Assembly: GCA_016786465.1 (NCBI GenBank)
Contig: JAEUWC010000014.1
Span: 80,972-144,971 of the forward strand
Source of the DNA: Bdellovibrionales bacterium
GTDB lineage: Bacteria; Bdellovibrionota; UBA1018
Reading direction: 5' to 3'
DNA length: 64,000 nucleotides
Shown: piece after piece, positions 8,305 through 18,090 of the stretch
Numbering within the stretch: the stretch's first letter is position 1
Layout of the letters: each line of letters begins with the position of its first letter
Position numbers and translations under genes: made by a program
Notes under the pieces: generated by a model
The model's database searches: none
The model's input: the letters and a program-made list of their open reading frames with translations, nothing else
What the model was told of the DNA's origin: nothing

Positions 8305-9627
8305 TTAAGGAAGACTTTTAGTGTACTGATGCCATTGGCGGATCTCTTTAATCAACTTGAAAGAAAGCTTTTCCCAATCTGCGATAGGTACTTTCTTCAA
8401 ATCTTGAAGGAACCGTTTAGTGACCTTCTTGTTTAGCGTGCGAACATGGATCTGGCCCAGGGTGTTGGCTTGTTCAGCGAAAAGCGAAAGCTGCTGGTCT
8501 GGGGTTAGCTTACTGAATTTCAGGGCACCATTTCCTGCGTACCGTGGACGCATCAGAATCGAAGTCCCGTCGGACAAAATCGCCTGCATTTCGCGATTCC
8601 GCGCACTGCCTAAGAATGCATTTAAGCCGGCTTCGATCCGGACGGCACTTTCGGTATCCAGAATTCGGTTTCTGCCCCAGGCTTCAGTCGATGATCGGTA
8701 CTGCGTTTTGAATTCCACGTGACGGATTCCCAAGGGCGTTTCGATCAGGACCCAAGTTCTTGGCACAAATGCACTACCCCCCGATCGTCTTTCGACATGG
8801 GCCACGTCCAGGCACTTGGTGCCGCTATAATGGTGCAAGGCCAGTCCGCAATAGATGCGGCTTTCTTCTTTGGGGGCGTCAAAGACTTCAGTCGGATTTC
8901 TAGGGAACTTGAAAAGCGTCAGGTCCACATCGCCCTTGTCGACTTTCAGTCCCTTCTTTTGCGAGTCATAGATCAGCGAATCGCGAAGGGTTCTAGAAAC
9001 AGGGGTCGCGCTGATTCCAGCTACGTAGGCATCTAAAAGTGGAGCAAGGTCTGCGTCGGGCCGAAGAAGGCGCACGGCCGAAAAGTATCGAAGTAAGTCT
9101 AAAACATAAGGCCGAGTCGCAGAATCGTCGACATCGTTGGCCGAATAGATCACGGTTTGTTCGTTGATCACCAGTGCCCCGAAGTTTTCGGGGTGTGCGT
9201 CGCCCATGACGACACCCGTATGTTTCAATACGTCGGTAAACGCGATCAATTCGTTTTCAGAATGCGAAAGCAGATAGTAGTAAAGGGGCGCTGTCGCGCG
9301 AAAAAACATCAGTTCATCCGTGGACGAATTTCGAAATTTTTCTTCCAGTTGATATCGGGTCAAGGTTGGAAAAAGAAAAAGCACCGAATCCAACGGTCCC
9401 GAAAGGGTCGAAACCGAAGTCGGTCCCATTCCAGGCATTGGCGGTTTTTGCTGAACCGGAGATCCGGGTTGAACTGAAGGAGTCGGGCTTGGGGGCAAAA
9501 GCGTCGGCGTCATGTGCCGAGTGCAGACGATTTCTGGGTCAGCGCGATTTTGCTTTTTTCCCATCGCCTGCGCGTTCAAAGCCGCAAGAATCAGAATCCA
9601 AGAGTGTCGAAAAATTGACGATTTCAT
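8305..9627 (-). CDS. DUF2252-family protein with an export signal
   Basis: The 440-residue protein contains the DUF2252 core: VVMGDAHPENFGALVI, the YSANDVDDSA metal-site-like segment, and the downstream YCGLALHHYSGTKC and LGQIHVR stretches. DUF2252 is a kinase-like fold of unknown function. This copy has an N-terminal hydrophobic segment (WILILAALNAQAMG) and a Pro/Thr/Ser linker, suggesting export, which is unusual for a kinase-like fold. Start ATG 9627 puts the signal at the N-terminus; an upstream in-frame start at 9669 would add 14 residues. It is divergent from the diguanylate cyclase, with a 45-bp gap. Confidence 0.75.
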   Translation of the reverse strand: MKSSIFRHSWILILAALNAQAMGKKQNRADPEIVCTRHMTPTLLPPSPTPSVQPGSPVQQKPPMPGMGPTSVSTLSGPLDSVLFLFPTLTRYQLEEKFRNSSTDELMFFRATAPLYYYLLSHSENELIAFTDVLKHTGVVMGDAHPENFGALVINEQTVIYSANDVDDSATRPYVLDLLRYFSAVRLLRPDADLAPLLDAYVAGISATPVSRTLRDSLIYDSQKKGLKVDKGDVDLTLFKFPRNPTEVFDAPKEESRIYCGLALHHYSGTKCLDVAHVERRSGGSAFVPRTWVLIETPLGIRHVEFKTQYRSSTEAWGRNRILDTESAVRIEAGLNAFLGSARNREMQAILSDGTSILMRPRYAGNGALKFSKLTPDQQLSLFAEQANTLGQIHVRTLNKKVTKRFLQDLKKVPIADWEKLSFKLIKEIRQWHQYTKSLP

Positions 9628-9672
9628 AATCCCCTGACCCAAGCTTATCGACCCCAGGGGTGAATCCATTGA

Positions 9673-10923
9673 ATGGAAACTAATCCTTTAAGAATTGAGG
9701 TCTGGGCTCCGATATCAAGAGAGATGAGCCATTCGGCCAATGACAACAAACAGCCTTCGGCGGCCCTGACTTTGGAACCGGCGCTTGAATCCGCAGAAGC
9801 GGTGGAAGTCGTTGTTGAAACCACTTCTGCCCAGGCGGCGCCCCCTGCTGCGCCCGTCCCCGGGCCGGTGCGCACGCAAGCCGTTCAAAATGCAGGCCCG
9901 AAGCTTTCCGAGCTTGCCGCTTATACTGATCTTTTCGACCGCCTTTTGGATGCGACTTTTATCGTCGATCCGGAAACTTACCTGATCCGTGAGCTCAATC
10001 CGTCGTCGGAACGAATCTTCGGTGTCGACTTTCACGAATTCGTGGGACGCAACGTCGTGGACTTGGTCGAAAAACCTTTCCGTGACGAATTTATCAAAGC
10101 CCTTCGTGTATCGATGCGCCGGTATCATCCGCGCCAGTTCGAAGCGCAGTGGCTGGTGATGGACAACGAAAATCCGGGTGCCTGCAAGATGGTCATCGTT
10201 GAAATCGTGGCCTGTCCGCTCAAGCTATCAGACGGACGTGAAGTGCTTCAGGTTATTGCGCGTGACATCACTGCGCGACGCGAAGCTGAAAACAAAGTTC
10301 AGGCGCTTTTGAAAGATCTGAAAGTCGCGAACGAAAAACTGGAAATCATGGCGACGGTCGACGAAATGACGAAGCTTCACAACTTCCGTTACTTCAAGAC
10401 CATGATTGCTCAAGAACATGAACGCGCGGAACGCTTCAAGACGCCGTATTCGATCGTGTTCTGTGACATCGACAACTTCAAACATTACAACGACCGAAAC
10501 GGGCACCCGGCAGGCGATGCGCTTTTGAAAGAAATGGCGGGCGTGATTCAGGAATGCGCTCGTAACACGGACCTTTGCGCCCGTTATGGCGGCGAAGAGT
10601 TCGTCATGCTTTGCCCGCAGATCACTTGGGAACAAGCGGTCGTTTTGGCTGAACGGGTGAAAGCGAAAGTGACTGCGCATCCGTTTCCGCACGCAGAAGC
10701 CCAGCCATTGAAATGCATTTCGTTTTCGATCGGTGTGGCCAGCTATCCTGCCAACGGCGCGACATGGAACGAAGTGGTCCATCATGCCGACCAAGCGATG
10801 TACTGGTCAAAAACCCATGGTCGCAACCAAGTGACCACGTTTGAAAAGTTCAAAGAACTGGCAAAGAACGACCCAAAATTTGCGGCTGAAATCGAAGCGC
10901 ATTCCAAGAAAAAAGCCGCGTAA
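9673..10923 (+). CDS. Diguanylate cyclase, PAS-GGDEF
   Basis: Makes cyclic di-GMP from two GTP. The 416-residue protein has an Ala/Pro-rich N-terminal 80 residues. A PAS domain follows (about 85-205, from LFDRLLDATFIVDPETY to VIARDITARREAE), then a short coiled linker and a GGDEF domain (about 230-400). The active site is intact as ARYGGEEFVML. An inhibitory I-site RxxD (RNTD) lies five residues before GGEEF, so product inhibition is likely. No transmembrane segment is visible, so it is probably a cytoplasmic sensor. ATG 9673 follows AGGGG; an internal ATG at 9724 is an alternative. Confidence 0.92.
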   Translation: METNPLRIEVWAPISREMSHSANDNKQPSAALTLEPALESAEAVEVVVETTSAQAAPPAAPVPGPVRTQAVQNAGPKLSELAAYTDLFDRLLDATFIVDPETYLIRELNPSSERIFGVDFHEFVGRNVVDLVEKPFRDEFIKALRVSMRRYHPRQFEAQWLVMDNENPGACKMVIVEIVACPLKLSDGREVLQVIARDITARREAENKVQALLKDLKVANEKLEIMATVDEMTKLHNFRYFKTMIAQEHERAERFKTPYSIVFCDIDNFKHYNDRNGHPAGDALLKEMAGVIQECARNTDLCARYGGEEFVMLCPQITWEQAVVLAERVKAKVTAHPFPHAEAQPLKCISFSIGVASYPANGATWNEVVHHADQAMYWSKTHGRNQVTTFEKFKELAKNDPKFAAEIEAHSKKKAA

Positions 10924-10933
10924 GGAGCTAAAG

Positions 10934-11215
10934 ATGAAAGCACTAAAATACGTAGCGGCAGGAATCCTTTTTCTGGTGGGTACCAACGCCGCTGCCGAAT
11001 GCGCCCGAGTCAACCAGCTGATGCCGGCAGGGGGAAGCAGCACCACGACCCAGCTGAATGGAAACCTGGACAACGGGTTGACCGTGAATGCCCGTAATGC
11101 GCCGGAAATTGCAGTGCTTCAGGCCGCATTTGTGGCCGATAAACAACTTTGCTACACGATCGTTCGCACAGGTACCAAGACGTACGTGATTTCGGGTCTA
11201 AACGTGAGCCGGTGA
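10934..11215 (+). CDS. Small secreted protein
   Basis: Unrecognised. The 93-residue product starts MKALKYVAAGILFLVGTNAAA, a signal peptide with cleavage likely near AAA-EC. The mature part of about 70 residues has two cysteines and the polar stretch GGSSTTTQLNGN. The AAGGAG site 8 bases before ATG 10934 fixes the start. It is 10 bp after the diguanylate cyclase and overlaps the next gene (GTGA), so it is probably in the same transcript. Confidence 0.7.
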   Translation: MKALKYVAAGILFLVGTNAAAECARVNQLMPAGGSSTTTQLNGNLDNGLTVNARNAPEIAVLQAAFVADKQLCYTIVRTGTKTYVISGLNVSR

Positions 11216-12519
11216 AGTTTGGAAGATTTTTCATCGGATATGCCCTGTTTTTCGCCAGTCGCGTTCTTGCGCAGGACGAAGTCTGTGAACCCGCACCCGT
11301 AAAACCTTTGTCCCACATTCAGGCGTTGGACACGGCGCCCGCCGAACCCACGCGACTTTTCAATATGCGCTTGCCGTTTCGGACTGCGCAATTGCCAGGT
11401 AAGGATCAGATTTCGGTCGACTTTCATTCTGGAAATGCGTGGAATCCGGGCGTCGCTGTTTTTTACGGTACGCCGGGCAGCGATCCGACTTGCCCGTGGC
11501 CACAGTATTCGTCTGACCCAACCCAGTACAAAATCTACAAGGCCGACGGGGTCGTTCGAACCGGTACGTTGAAGTACTTGCGCCAGATTGGAAACAAGCT
11601 TGAATTGAATGCTGCGTTGAAGATGTTTGGCGTCGCTGGTGGAACCAACTGGGCGGATTTTCTTTCGTCGGATCGTTTTATTGAAGGCGCGCACAAAGGG
11701 ATTTTTGGAATGGATGATCCCTTTTATCGACTGAAGAACAAGCTGAATCAGGTCGACTTTCAGTTCACGGGTCAAACAGGTAAAACGCTGACTTTGGACG
11801 ACAGCAAGCTTTACATGGGGGTTGCCGAAGTCGGGGCTACCAAGTTTGTCGATATTATTCACAATGACAAAGTTCTGTTGACCATGATCGTGTCCGCTGC
11901 GGCGGGGGTACCTTTGCATGAATTCAATCCCTATGTTTCCGGTGGAGGAATGGTCGGCACGTCGTCGACTGTTCGCGTGAATCCGAAATCAAAGGTCACC
12001 GCGGCGCTGGCCGCATCGGGGCAAAGTGATCAGATGATCAAGGCGCGGAAGGATCAGTACTTGTTCTTGGACAAGAATTGGCGTGGCGGGTATCGGATGA
12101 TGTTTGCACATCAGGTGGATTTTAAGAAAGGCGGGGCCTTTTCGACTGCCGTATCATTTCAGGGGATTACTCCGACACTTTCCAAAGACGGAAAGGTCAT
12201 TGCGCGAATGGAGCGCATCGGGATTCCAAACCAGTTCGAGCATCCAGAATTCTGGTATGCCGTCGAAAACGGCGGAGAAGGACTAAATACGGGCGAGCAA
12301 GATTCACGCGACGCTTTGAAAACAGGAAGCGAATACTTGGGTCTGGATTTTTCGTATCGGCCCGGTACCGAAGGAAGAAGCCCGACGATCAGTGTCTATG
12401 TTCAGGAAGACTGGGCGTTGTTCATGGCGTCACCGGGATTTGGTGGCAGTAACAACATGCAAGACTGGGCCGCCGGTGTGTCAGTCAGCATGCCGGTCAG
12501 CTGTCGCCCCAAGCGATGA
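11212..12519 (+). CDS. Secreted protein of unknown function
   Basis: No family recognised. The GTG at 11212 overlaps the previous stop and gives a 435-residue product with the signal peptide KFGRFFIGYALFFASRVLA. Frame-open sequence continues upstream of 11212 but runs inside the previous gene, so the GTG is preferred. The mature part is soluble-looking, rich in Gly and aromatic residues, with no repeats or transmembrane helices. Co-location with the diguanylate cyclase and a second secreted protein suggests a small envelope-related operon, but no role is evident. Confidence 0.7.
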   Translation: MKFGRFFIGYALFFASRVLAQDEVCEPAPVKPLSHIQALDTAPAEPTRLFNMRLPFRTAQLPGKDQISVDFHSGNAWNPGVAVFYGTPGSDPTCPWPQYSSDPTQYKIYKADGVVRTGTLKYLRQIGNKLELNAALKMFGVAGGTNWADFLSSDRFIEGAHKGIFGMDDPFYRLKNKLNQVDFQFTGQTGKTLTLDDSKLYMGVAEVGATKFVDIIHNDKVLLTMIVSAAAGVPLHEFNPYVSGGGMVGTSSTVRVNPKSKVTAALAASGQSDQMIKARKDQYLFLDKNWRGGYRMMFAHQVDFKKGGAFSTAVSFQGITPTLSKDGKVIARMERIGIPNQFEHPEFWYAVENGGEGLNTGEQDSRDALKTGSEYLGLDFSYRPGTEGRSPTISVYVQEDWALFMASPGFGGSNNMQDWAAGVSVSMPVSCRPKR

Positions 12520-12527
12520 TGCGACGA

Positions 12528-12917
12528 TCAATCGCCCGTTCGCCTGACGTCTTGTTTTTGATCGCCGTCCAGCGCGCGAATCATTCGGTATTCCAGGTGA
12601 AGCCAAATGATTTTTGCGTAAATCAAAGTGGTCATCCCCAAAGTGGCGAACTCGACAAAGGGCGCGATCATTAAAGTCTTCATCGGGACGTCCATCATTT
12701 TCAACGTCACAAGAAGCGGGATCAAAAGCATTGCATTCAAAAGAAAGCCAACCGCAATTGCTCCTAAATAAAACCCGGGTTCAGGCATGAAGCTTCGACC
12801 GCATTCCGGGCAGGCTTTTCGGGTAAAGAAAAGGTTCTGATTGATCGGTCCCTTCAGACACTGCGGGCAGCGGCCAGTCAAAATGGCGTAGAAGTCCAGT
12901 TTGGGTGCTTTCGACAT
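12528..12917 (-). CDS. DUF983 family membrane protein
   Basis: The 129-residue protein matches DUF983: two zinc-ribbon-like CxxC pairs (CPQCLKGPI and CPECGRSF), then EPGFYLGA and two predicted transmembrane helices (AIAVGFLLNAMLLIPLLVTL and a second around 85-105). The function of the family is unknown. It converges on the secreted protein upstream with an 8-bp gap and is divergent from iscR, sharing a 166-bp intergenic region with it. Confidence 0.8.
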   Translation of the reverse strand: MSKAPKLDFYAILTGRCPQCLKGPINQNLFFTRKACPECGRSFMPEPGFYLGAIAVGFLLNAMLLIPLLVTLKMMDVPMKTLMIAPFVEFATLGMTTLIYAKIIWLHLEYRMIRALDGDQKQDVRRTGD

Positions 12918-12985
12918 GGCCCCAGGCTATATCAAAGGCCCCAGTTTTCATAGGGTTAGCCCGGATTCCCTGGAATATCCAATGA

Positions 12986-13014
12986 TTGCAATCACTTCCT
13001 TTATATACGATAAT
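12986..13014 (+). promoter_or_regulatory. Predicted sigma-70 promoter of the isc operon
   Basis: A -35-like TTGCAA (12986-12991) and a -10-like GATAAT (13009-13014) are separated by 17 bases, placing a start site near 13021, about 60 bases before iscR. A region of short imperfect repeats follows (TTGAAACC, TTCAAATGTCG), where autoregulation by IscR would be expected. No convincing IscR consensus site could be read by eye. Confidence 0.5.
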
Positions 13015-13083
13015 AGATGTCGTACTTGAAACCGGACTTCAAATGTCGTAAATGATATCGGATAAACCCAGTCGTAGTTACTT

Positions 13084-13584
13084 ATGATTAAGCTGAACCG
13101 CACCACAGAATACGGTCTTGTAGCGATGAAACACATGGCGAAAAAGCCAGGTGGGTCTGCGACTAGTGCGCGTGAAGTTTCAGATCAATTCGGGTTTCCA
13201 TTCGAAATCACTGCGAAAACGCTTCAGCGTTTGAAAGACACCGGCTTGATTCAATCGCTTCAGGGCGCGCGCGGGGGTTATGTCCTTGCCCGAAGTCTAG
13301 ACGAAATCACCTTGGGTGAATTTGTTGAAAAAATGGAAGGACCCGTCGCAGTCGTGAACTGCGCTTCCGGAAAAACAGAATCACCGGGTTGCGAGTATTC
13401 AGGTCGCTGCGAAATGACTTCGGTCATGACGGATTTGAATCGCAGGGTCATTCAATTTTTGTCCGGGATTCGCTTAAGCGAATTGGCGAATTCGGAAATC
13501 CCAGTCGCGTTGACACGCTTTGAAGATTTTTTAGGAAATCAGCCAGAAAGCATGAAGGAAAATGAAAAAGCCCATCTATCTTGA
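13084..13584 (+). CDS. iscR: Rrf2-family Fe-S cluster regulator IscR
   Basis: Transcriptional regulator of Fe-S assembly genes. The 166-residue protein has an Rrf2 winged-helix N-terminus ([13 protein letters not shown], then ARGGYVLAR in the wing). Three cluster-ligand cysteines lie at about 93, 103 and 109. Their spacing is CX9CX5C, with a longer first gap than the CX5CX5C of E. coli IscR. It starts the isc operon, and its 3' end overlaps iscS by 23 bp. Cluster-dependent repression of its own promoter is expected from the family. Confidence 0.9.
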   Translation: MIKLNRTTEYGLVAMKHMAKKPGGSATSAREVSDQFGFPFEITAKTLQRLKDTGLIQSLQGARGGYVLARSLDEITLGEFVEKMEGPVAVVNCASGKTESPGCEYSGRCEMTSVMTDLNRRVIQFLSGIRLSELANSEIPVALTRFEDFLGNQPESMKENEKAHLS

Positions 13585-14776
13585 TTATCATTCGACCACG
13601 CCGGTCGATCCAGAAGTCCTTAAGGCAATGCTTCCGTATTTTACGGAAGTTTTCGGCAATGCCGCCAGTCGCAACCACGAATTCGGTTGGACCGCAGAAG
13701 CCGGTGTTGAAAAAGCGCGCGCGCAAGTCGCAGGGTTGATCGGTGCAACCGACAAAGAAATCGTGTTCACCAGCGGCGCTACTGAAAGCAATAACCTAGC
13801 GATTTTGGGTGTGGCTGAAATGTACGCCGAAAAAGGCAAGCACATCATTACCACCCCGATTGAACACAAGGCCGTCTTGGACACTTGCCAGTTTCTGGAA
13901 TCCAAGGGCTATCAAATCACTTATCTTCCCGTCGACAAAACCGGAATGGTTTCGGCAGAACAAGTTCGTCAGGCGATTCGCCCTGACACGATTTTGGTTT
14001 CGATCATGTTCGCCAATAACGAAATCGGCACGGTGAACCCGATTGGCGAAATCGGTAGGGTTTGTAAGGAAAAGGGCGTTCTTTTCCACACCGACGCGGT
14101 TCAGGCCGTCGGCAAAGTGCCGGTTGATGTGAACAGTATGGGCATCGATTTATTGTCGGTGACCGCGCATAAGATTTACGGACCTAAAGGAATCGGCGCG
14201 ATCTACGTTCGCCGCAAAAATCCTCGCGTTCGCCTTTCCGCCCTGATTCACGGCGGCGGCCACGAGCGCGGAATGCGTTCGGGCACCCTGAACGTTCCAG
14301 GCATCGTCGGATTCGGCAAAGCCGCTGAAATCGCATTGCGAAACCTGTCTACCGAACCCAAGCGCCTGGCCGAACTTCGCGACCGCCTTTGGAAGGGAAT
14401 CAGCGCAGAATTGGATGAACTTTACATCAATGGTCATCCGACCAGCCGCCTTCCGAATAATCTGAACGTCAGCTTTGCCTTTGTTGAAGGTGAATCGTTG
14501 ATGATGGGAATGAAGGAACTGGCCGTTTCCAGTGGGTCAGCCTGTACTTCGGCAAGTCTTGAACCTTCGTATGTTCTGAAAAGCATCGGCGTTGGCGAAG
14601 ATCTGGCCCATACCAGCATTCGTTTCAGCGTCGGTCGTTTCACGACTGAAGAAGAAATTGATTTTGCGGTCGCGAAAATCGTGTCCGCCGTGAAGAAGCT
14701 TCGTGATCTTTCACCACTTTACGAAATGGTGAAGGAAGGCGTGGATTTGAAGTCCGTCCATTGGACGGCACACTAA
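13562..14776 (+). CDS. iscS: Cysteine desulfurase IscS
   Basis: PLP enzyme that removes sulfur from cysteine and passes it to IscU. The 404-residue protein shows the class V aminotransferase pattern: [14 protein letters not shown] at the N-terminus, the PLP lysine in [10 protein letters not shown], and the catalytic Cys in [10 protein letters not shown]. The motif and length are those of IscS rather than SufS. Start ATG 13562, with AAGGAA before it, lies inside the end of iscR. Confidence 0.97.
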   Translation: MKKPIYLDYHSTTPVDPEVLKAMLPYFTEVFGNAASRNHEFGWTAEAGVEKARAQVAGLIGATDKEIVFTSGATESNNLAILGVAEMYAEKGKHIITTPIEHKAVLDTCQFLESKGYQITYLPVDKTGMVSAEQVRQAIRPDTILVSIMFANNEIGTVNPIGEIGRVCKEKGVLFHTDAVQAVGKVPVDVNSMGIDLLSVTAHKIYGPKGIGAIYVRRKNPRVRLSALIHGGGHERGMRSGTLNVPGIVGFGKAAEIALRNLSTEPKRLAELRDRLWKGISAELDELYINGHPTSRLPNNLNVSFAFVEGESLMMGMKELAVSSGSACTSASLEPSYVLKSIGVGEDLAHTSIRFSVGRFTTEEEIDFAVAKIVSAVKKLRDLSPLYEMVKEGVDLKSVHWTAH

Positions 14777-14795
14777 GTAGCAGGAGGGTATAAAA

Positions 14796-15185
14796 ATGGC
14801 ATATACGAACAAGGTTGTTGATCACTACGAAAACCCCCGCAACGTCGGATCGCTGGACAAAAGCAAGCTGAACGTTGGAACCGGTCTGGTCGGCGCGCCC
14901 GAATGCGGCGACGTGATGAAGCTTCAAGTTGAAATCGACGAAACCACGAATGTGATTCGCGATGCGAAGTTCAAGACTTTCGGATGCGGAAGCGCGATCG
15001 CTAGTTCGTCGCTTGCCACCGAATGGATCAAGGGCAAGACGATTGAAGAAGCCCTGACCATTAAAAACACCGACATCGTGAAGGAACTTTCGCTTCCTCC
15101 GATCAAGATTCACTGCTCAGTTCTGGCAGAAGATGCAATCAAAGCCGCCATCGGCGACTATATGAAAAAGAAAGAGGCGAAATAG
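14796..15185 (+). CDS. iscU: Fe-S cluster scaffold IscU
   Basis: Scaffold on which the 2Fe-2S cluster is built. The 129-residue protein has the three conserved cysteines (APECGD, FGCGSAIASS, KIHCSVLAEDA) and the scaffold Asp next to the first. The chaperone-recognition motif is LPPIKIHC, close to the LPPVK bound by HscA. A strong AGGAGG site precedes the ATG. Confidence 0.97.
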   Translation: MAYTNKVVDHYENPRNVGSLDKSKLNVGTGLVGAPECGDVMKLQVEIDETTNVIRDAKFKTFGCGSAIASSSLATEWIKGKTIEEALTIKNTDIVKELSLPPIKIHCSVLAEDAIKAAIGDYMKKKEAK

Positions 15186-15187
15186 CC

Positions 15188-15655
15188 ATGTCAGACAAGC
15201 AAACGAGCCTTGCAGCTTCTATCACTGGATCAGCGCCTGCAGCACAGGCCGCTGCGAACGCGGCCGCTGGTGGGACTGAAATCGGTTCTGTGACCCCAAA
15301 GCCATCGCTTCCTTCGAAGTCGGTCGGAATTTCTGTCACCGATAAAGCGGTGAAGGAAATTCGCCGCCTGATGGAAGCCGATCCGACGACCAAGGGTTCA
15401 TACCTTCGTGTGCAAGTGATTGGCGGGGGTTGTTCTGGGATGTCCTATAAGCTGGGCTTTGATGCCGCAGCGAAGGCTGTGAACGACAAGTCCTTCACGA
15501 AAGAAGACGTCGAAATCGTGATTGATTCGAAAAGTTATTTGTACCTTTCGGGCACGGAACTGGATTTTACCGACGGCCTGAACGGAACCGGATTTGTGTT
15601 CAATAACCCCAATGCCAAGCGCACTTGTGGGTGCGGTTCTAGCTTTTCGGCTTAA
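15188..15655 (+). CDS. iscA: Fe-S assembly protein IscA (HesB/IscA family)
   Basis: A-type carrier of iron or Fe-S clusters. The family domain occupies about residues 48-155, with the three Cys ligands in GGGCSGMSY and TCGCGSSF. An N-terminal extension of about 45 residues, rich in Ala and Ser, is not typical of IscA. The ATG at 15188 is only 3 bp after iscU and the frame reads on without another good start, so the extension is probably real. Confidence 0.93.
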   Translation: MSDKQTSLAASITGSAPAAQAAANAAAGGTEIGSVTPKPSLPSKSVGISVTDKAVKEIRRLMEADPTTKGSYLRVQVIGGGCSGMSYKLGFDAAAKAVNDKSFTKEDVEIVIDSKSYLYLSGTELDFTDGLNGTGFVFNNPNAKRTCGCGSSFSA

Positions 15656-15667
15656 GCGTTTCCGGTC

Positions 15668-16189
15668 GTGGATTACTTCGAAGTTCTCTCGGTTCCAAAG
15701 CGTTTCAGTCAGGATCTGAAGGCCCTGGAAAAGCGCTTTTACGAACTTTCGCGTGCACTTCATCCAGATCGATTTCAGGCATCCGGTGACCGGGAACTTC
15801 AGAAGCAGGCGCTTGAAAAGATGAGCCTGCTGAACCAGGCCTACACGACCTTAAAAAACCCCGATCTACGTCGGGCCTATATTCTTTCGCTTCAGGAAGG
15901 TCCTAGCCAAGCATCCCCATCAGCAAAGAAGTCGGGGATTCCCATGGATCTGGCCGAAGAATGGTTCGAAATTCAGGACCTTCGAATGGACGATCCCGCC
16001 GCAGCAGGACCGCGAATCCAGGCATTTACTGGAACGATTCGAACCCAGATTTCCGAGTGCAATGACCGCCTTCGTCGGTTAGAAGATCAATACGATCAAG
16101 GACATGAATCGGTTTTGGCGGAAATCCGCGAAACCTTGAATCGACGGACCACTTTGGAATCTTTGTTGAAGGACGTTCTTCAGTCATGA
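15668..16189 (+). CDS. hscB: J-domain co-chaperone HscB
   Basis: Stimulates the HscA ATPase and brings IscU to it. The 173-residue protein has an N-terminal J domain (DYFEVLSVP to about residue 75) with the essential HPD in ALHPDRF, and a C-terminal three-helix domain for scaffold binding. The start is a GTG at 15668, which gives the family N-terminus. It lacks the N-terminal zinc finger of eukaryotic homologues and overlaps hscA by 4 bp. Confidence 0.92.
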   Translation: MDYFEVLSVPKRFSQDLKALEKRFYELSRALHPDRFQASGDRELQKQALEKMSLLNQAYTTLKNPDLRRAYILSLQEGPSQASPSAKKSGIPMDLAEEWFEIQDLRMDDPAAAGPRIQAFTGTIRTQISECNDRLRRLEDQYDQGHESVLAEIRETLNRRTTLESLLKDVLQS

Positions 16190-18090
16190 GTTCAGCGCGC
16201 GAAATCATCGTCGGCATTGATTTGGGTACGACCAATAGTTTGGTCGCCTGGGTTCCCGCGCCCAAGGGATCGCCCGATCGCAAGCCCGTGGTTTTGAAAT
16301 CCAGCGACGGATCTGCACTGGTTCCTTCGGTGGTCACGGTTTCGGGGACTTCGCCTGTCGTGGGCCAAGTCGCTAAGCATCGAAAAGTTCGCGACGCGCG
16401 AACCACGGCCTTTTCGGTCAAGCGCCTTTTGGGGCGATCGTTTTCAGATTTGAAAACCGAAGCGCAATCGCTTCCCTATGAATTGATTTCAGATGCTTCG
16501 GGACTGGTTCGAATTCGTCTAGGGGACCAAGTTTTTTCGGCGATCGAAATTTCGGCGCTGATTCTGAAAGAACTGAAGAAAGTAGCGGAAAGTCAGTTGG
16601 AAGTACCCGTTCGCAAAGCCGTGATCACGGTTCCCGCCTATTTCAACGATTCCCAGCGCCAAGCGACACGAACGGCCGGTCGACTGGCGGGATTTGAAGT
16701 CTTGCGCATCTTGAATGAACCCACTGCTGCCGCTTTGGCCTATGGTTTGGGTGCGAAAGACCGCGACGGTTTGATCGCGGTCTATGATCTGGGTGGCGGG
16801 ACCTTCGATCTTTCGATTTTGAAACTTCACGAAGGAATTTTCGAAGTCCTTTCAACCCACGGTGACACCCAGTTGGGCGGCGACGACCTGGACCAGGCCT
16901 TGGTCGCTTGGGCGACACCTGACTTCATTCGCTTCTCAGCGGAACGCTGGGCTCGGCCTTTGCTTCGCAATGGTGCGGGTCAAATCGAAGATCCGTTGGC
17001 ACGCGCAGAACTGATCGAAGCCGCCGAAAAGGCGAAGAACCAGATTTCGGGTTTGAAAGCGGGTTCGGACACCGTTGAACTTTTAGTCAAGCGCGACGGT
17101 TTGCCTTCGTTTTCAAAAAAAATCACCGGCGATGAATTCAATTCGCTGGTTCGTCCGGTTCTGGAACGCACCCGCGCTGCCTGCGAAGCCGCGATGAAAG
17201 ACGCGGGTCTTTCGAATTCGGATTTGACCGAAGTGATTTTGGTCGGAGGTCCCACCAGGCTTCCGATTGTACAAAAGGTCGCCGAAGAAATTTTTGGTCG
17301 AAAGCCGAATACTTCGATGCATCCCGACGAAGTCGTTGCCGAAGGCGCGGCGATTCAGGCCGACATCTTGGCGGGTGGGAACCCGGATCTTCTTTTGCTA
17401 GACGTTGTTCCTTTGACCCTAGGAATGGAAACCTACGGCGGTTTGGTCAGTCCGTTCATTCACCGCAATTCCCGAATCCCGACTTCGGTTTCAGAAAATT
17501 TCACAACCTTCATGGACAATCAGACCGGCGTCGACATTCACGTTCTTCAGGGTGAACGGGATCGCGCGGAAGACAACCGATCGCTGGCACGTTTCAAACT
17601 TTCTGGGATTGAACCTAAGCCTGCCGGATTTCCCAGAATCGAAGTGACTTTTTTGATCGACGCGGATGGAATCCTGCAAGTGTCTGCGCGGGATTTGCAG
17701 ACCGGCCGCGAGCAATCCATCGAAGTGAAACCTTCTTTTGGTCTGACGGATGCCGAAGTCGAAAAGATGCTTTTAGACAGCATGGATCATGCCGAAGCCG
17801 ACATTGCGACCCGGCGCTTGGTCGAAGCCAAGAACGAAGCCGAACCGATTCTTCGGACCGCAGAAGCAAAAATTGCGGACGCTTTCCGCCTTCTTCCGCA
17901 GGACGAAGCAAAAGTCATCGAAGGCCGCATGACGGATTTGAAGCAAGCGATGGCAGGGCAGGACCCCGACCAGATTCGGGAAGGCCTAGCGGCTTTGAAT
18001 CGGTCAACGGTTCGCCTGGCCGAACTTTTGATTAAAGACGCCTTAAATCAGGCAAGAGAGGGCAGGGGCAAGAATGGGGAACACAGCTAA
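16186..18090 (+). CDS. hscA: Hsp70-type chaperone HscA
   Basis: ATP-driven chaperone that releases the Fe-S cluster from IscU. The 634-residue protein has the Hsp70 nucleotide-binding domain ([34 protein letters not shown]) and a substrate-binding domain beginning around [12 protein letters not shown]. It lacks the long DnaK-like Gly-rich tail. Position between hscB and fdx identifies it as HscA rather than DnaK. Its 3' end overlaps fdx by 17 bp. Confidence 0.95.
   Translation: MSSAREIIVGIDLGTTNSLVAWVPAPKGSPDRKPVVLKSSDGSALVPSVVTVSGTSPVVGQVAKHRKVRDARTTAFSVKRLLGRSFSDLKTEAQSLPYELISDASGLVRIRLGDQVFSAIEISALILKELKKVAESQLEVPVRKAVITVPAYFNDSQRQATRTAGRLAGFEVLRILNEPTAAALAYGLGAKDRDGLIAVYDLGGGTFDLSILKLHEGIFEVLSTHGDTQLGGDDLDQALVAWATPDFIRFSAERWARPLLRNGAGQIEDPLARAELIEAAEKAKNQISGLKAGSDTVELLVKRDGLPSFSKKITGDEFNSLVRPVLERTRAACEAAMKDAGLSNSDLTEVILVGGPTRLPIVQKVAEEIFGRKPNTSMHPDEVVAEGAAIQADILAGGNPDLLLLDVVPLTLGMETYGGLVSPFIHRNSRIPTSVSENFTTFMDNQTGVDIHVLQGERDRAEDNRSLARFKLSGIEPKPAGFPRIEVTFLIDADGILQVSARDLQTGREQSIEVKPSFGLTDAEVEKMLLDSMDHAEADIATRRLVEAKNEAEPILRTAEAKIADAFRLLPQDEAKVIEGRMTDLKQAMAGQDPDQIREGLAALNRSTVRLAELLIKDALNQAREGRGKNGEHS

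Noticed and set aside
11152..11919. 255-codon minus-strand frame opposite the secreted protein gene
   Set aside because: Antisense shadow; basic, non-protein-like composition and no ribosome site.
12918..13083. Classical IscR binding site upstream of iscR
   Set aside because: Only short imperfect repeats were seen; none matched the known type 1 or type 2 consensus well enough to claim.
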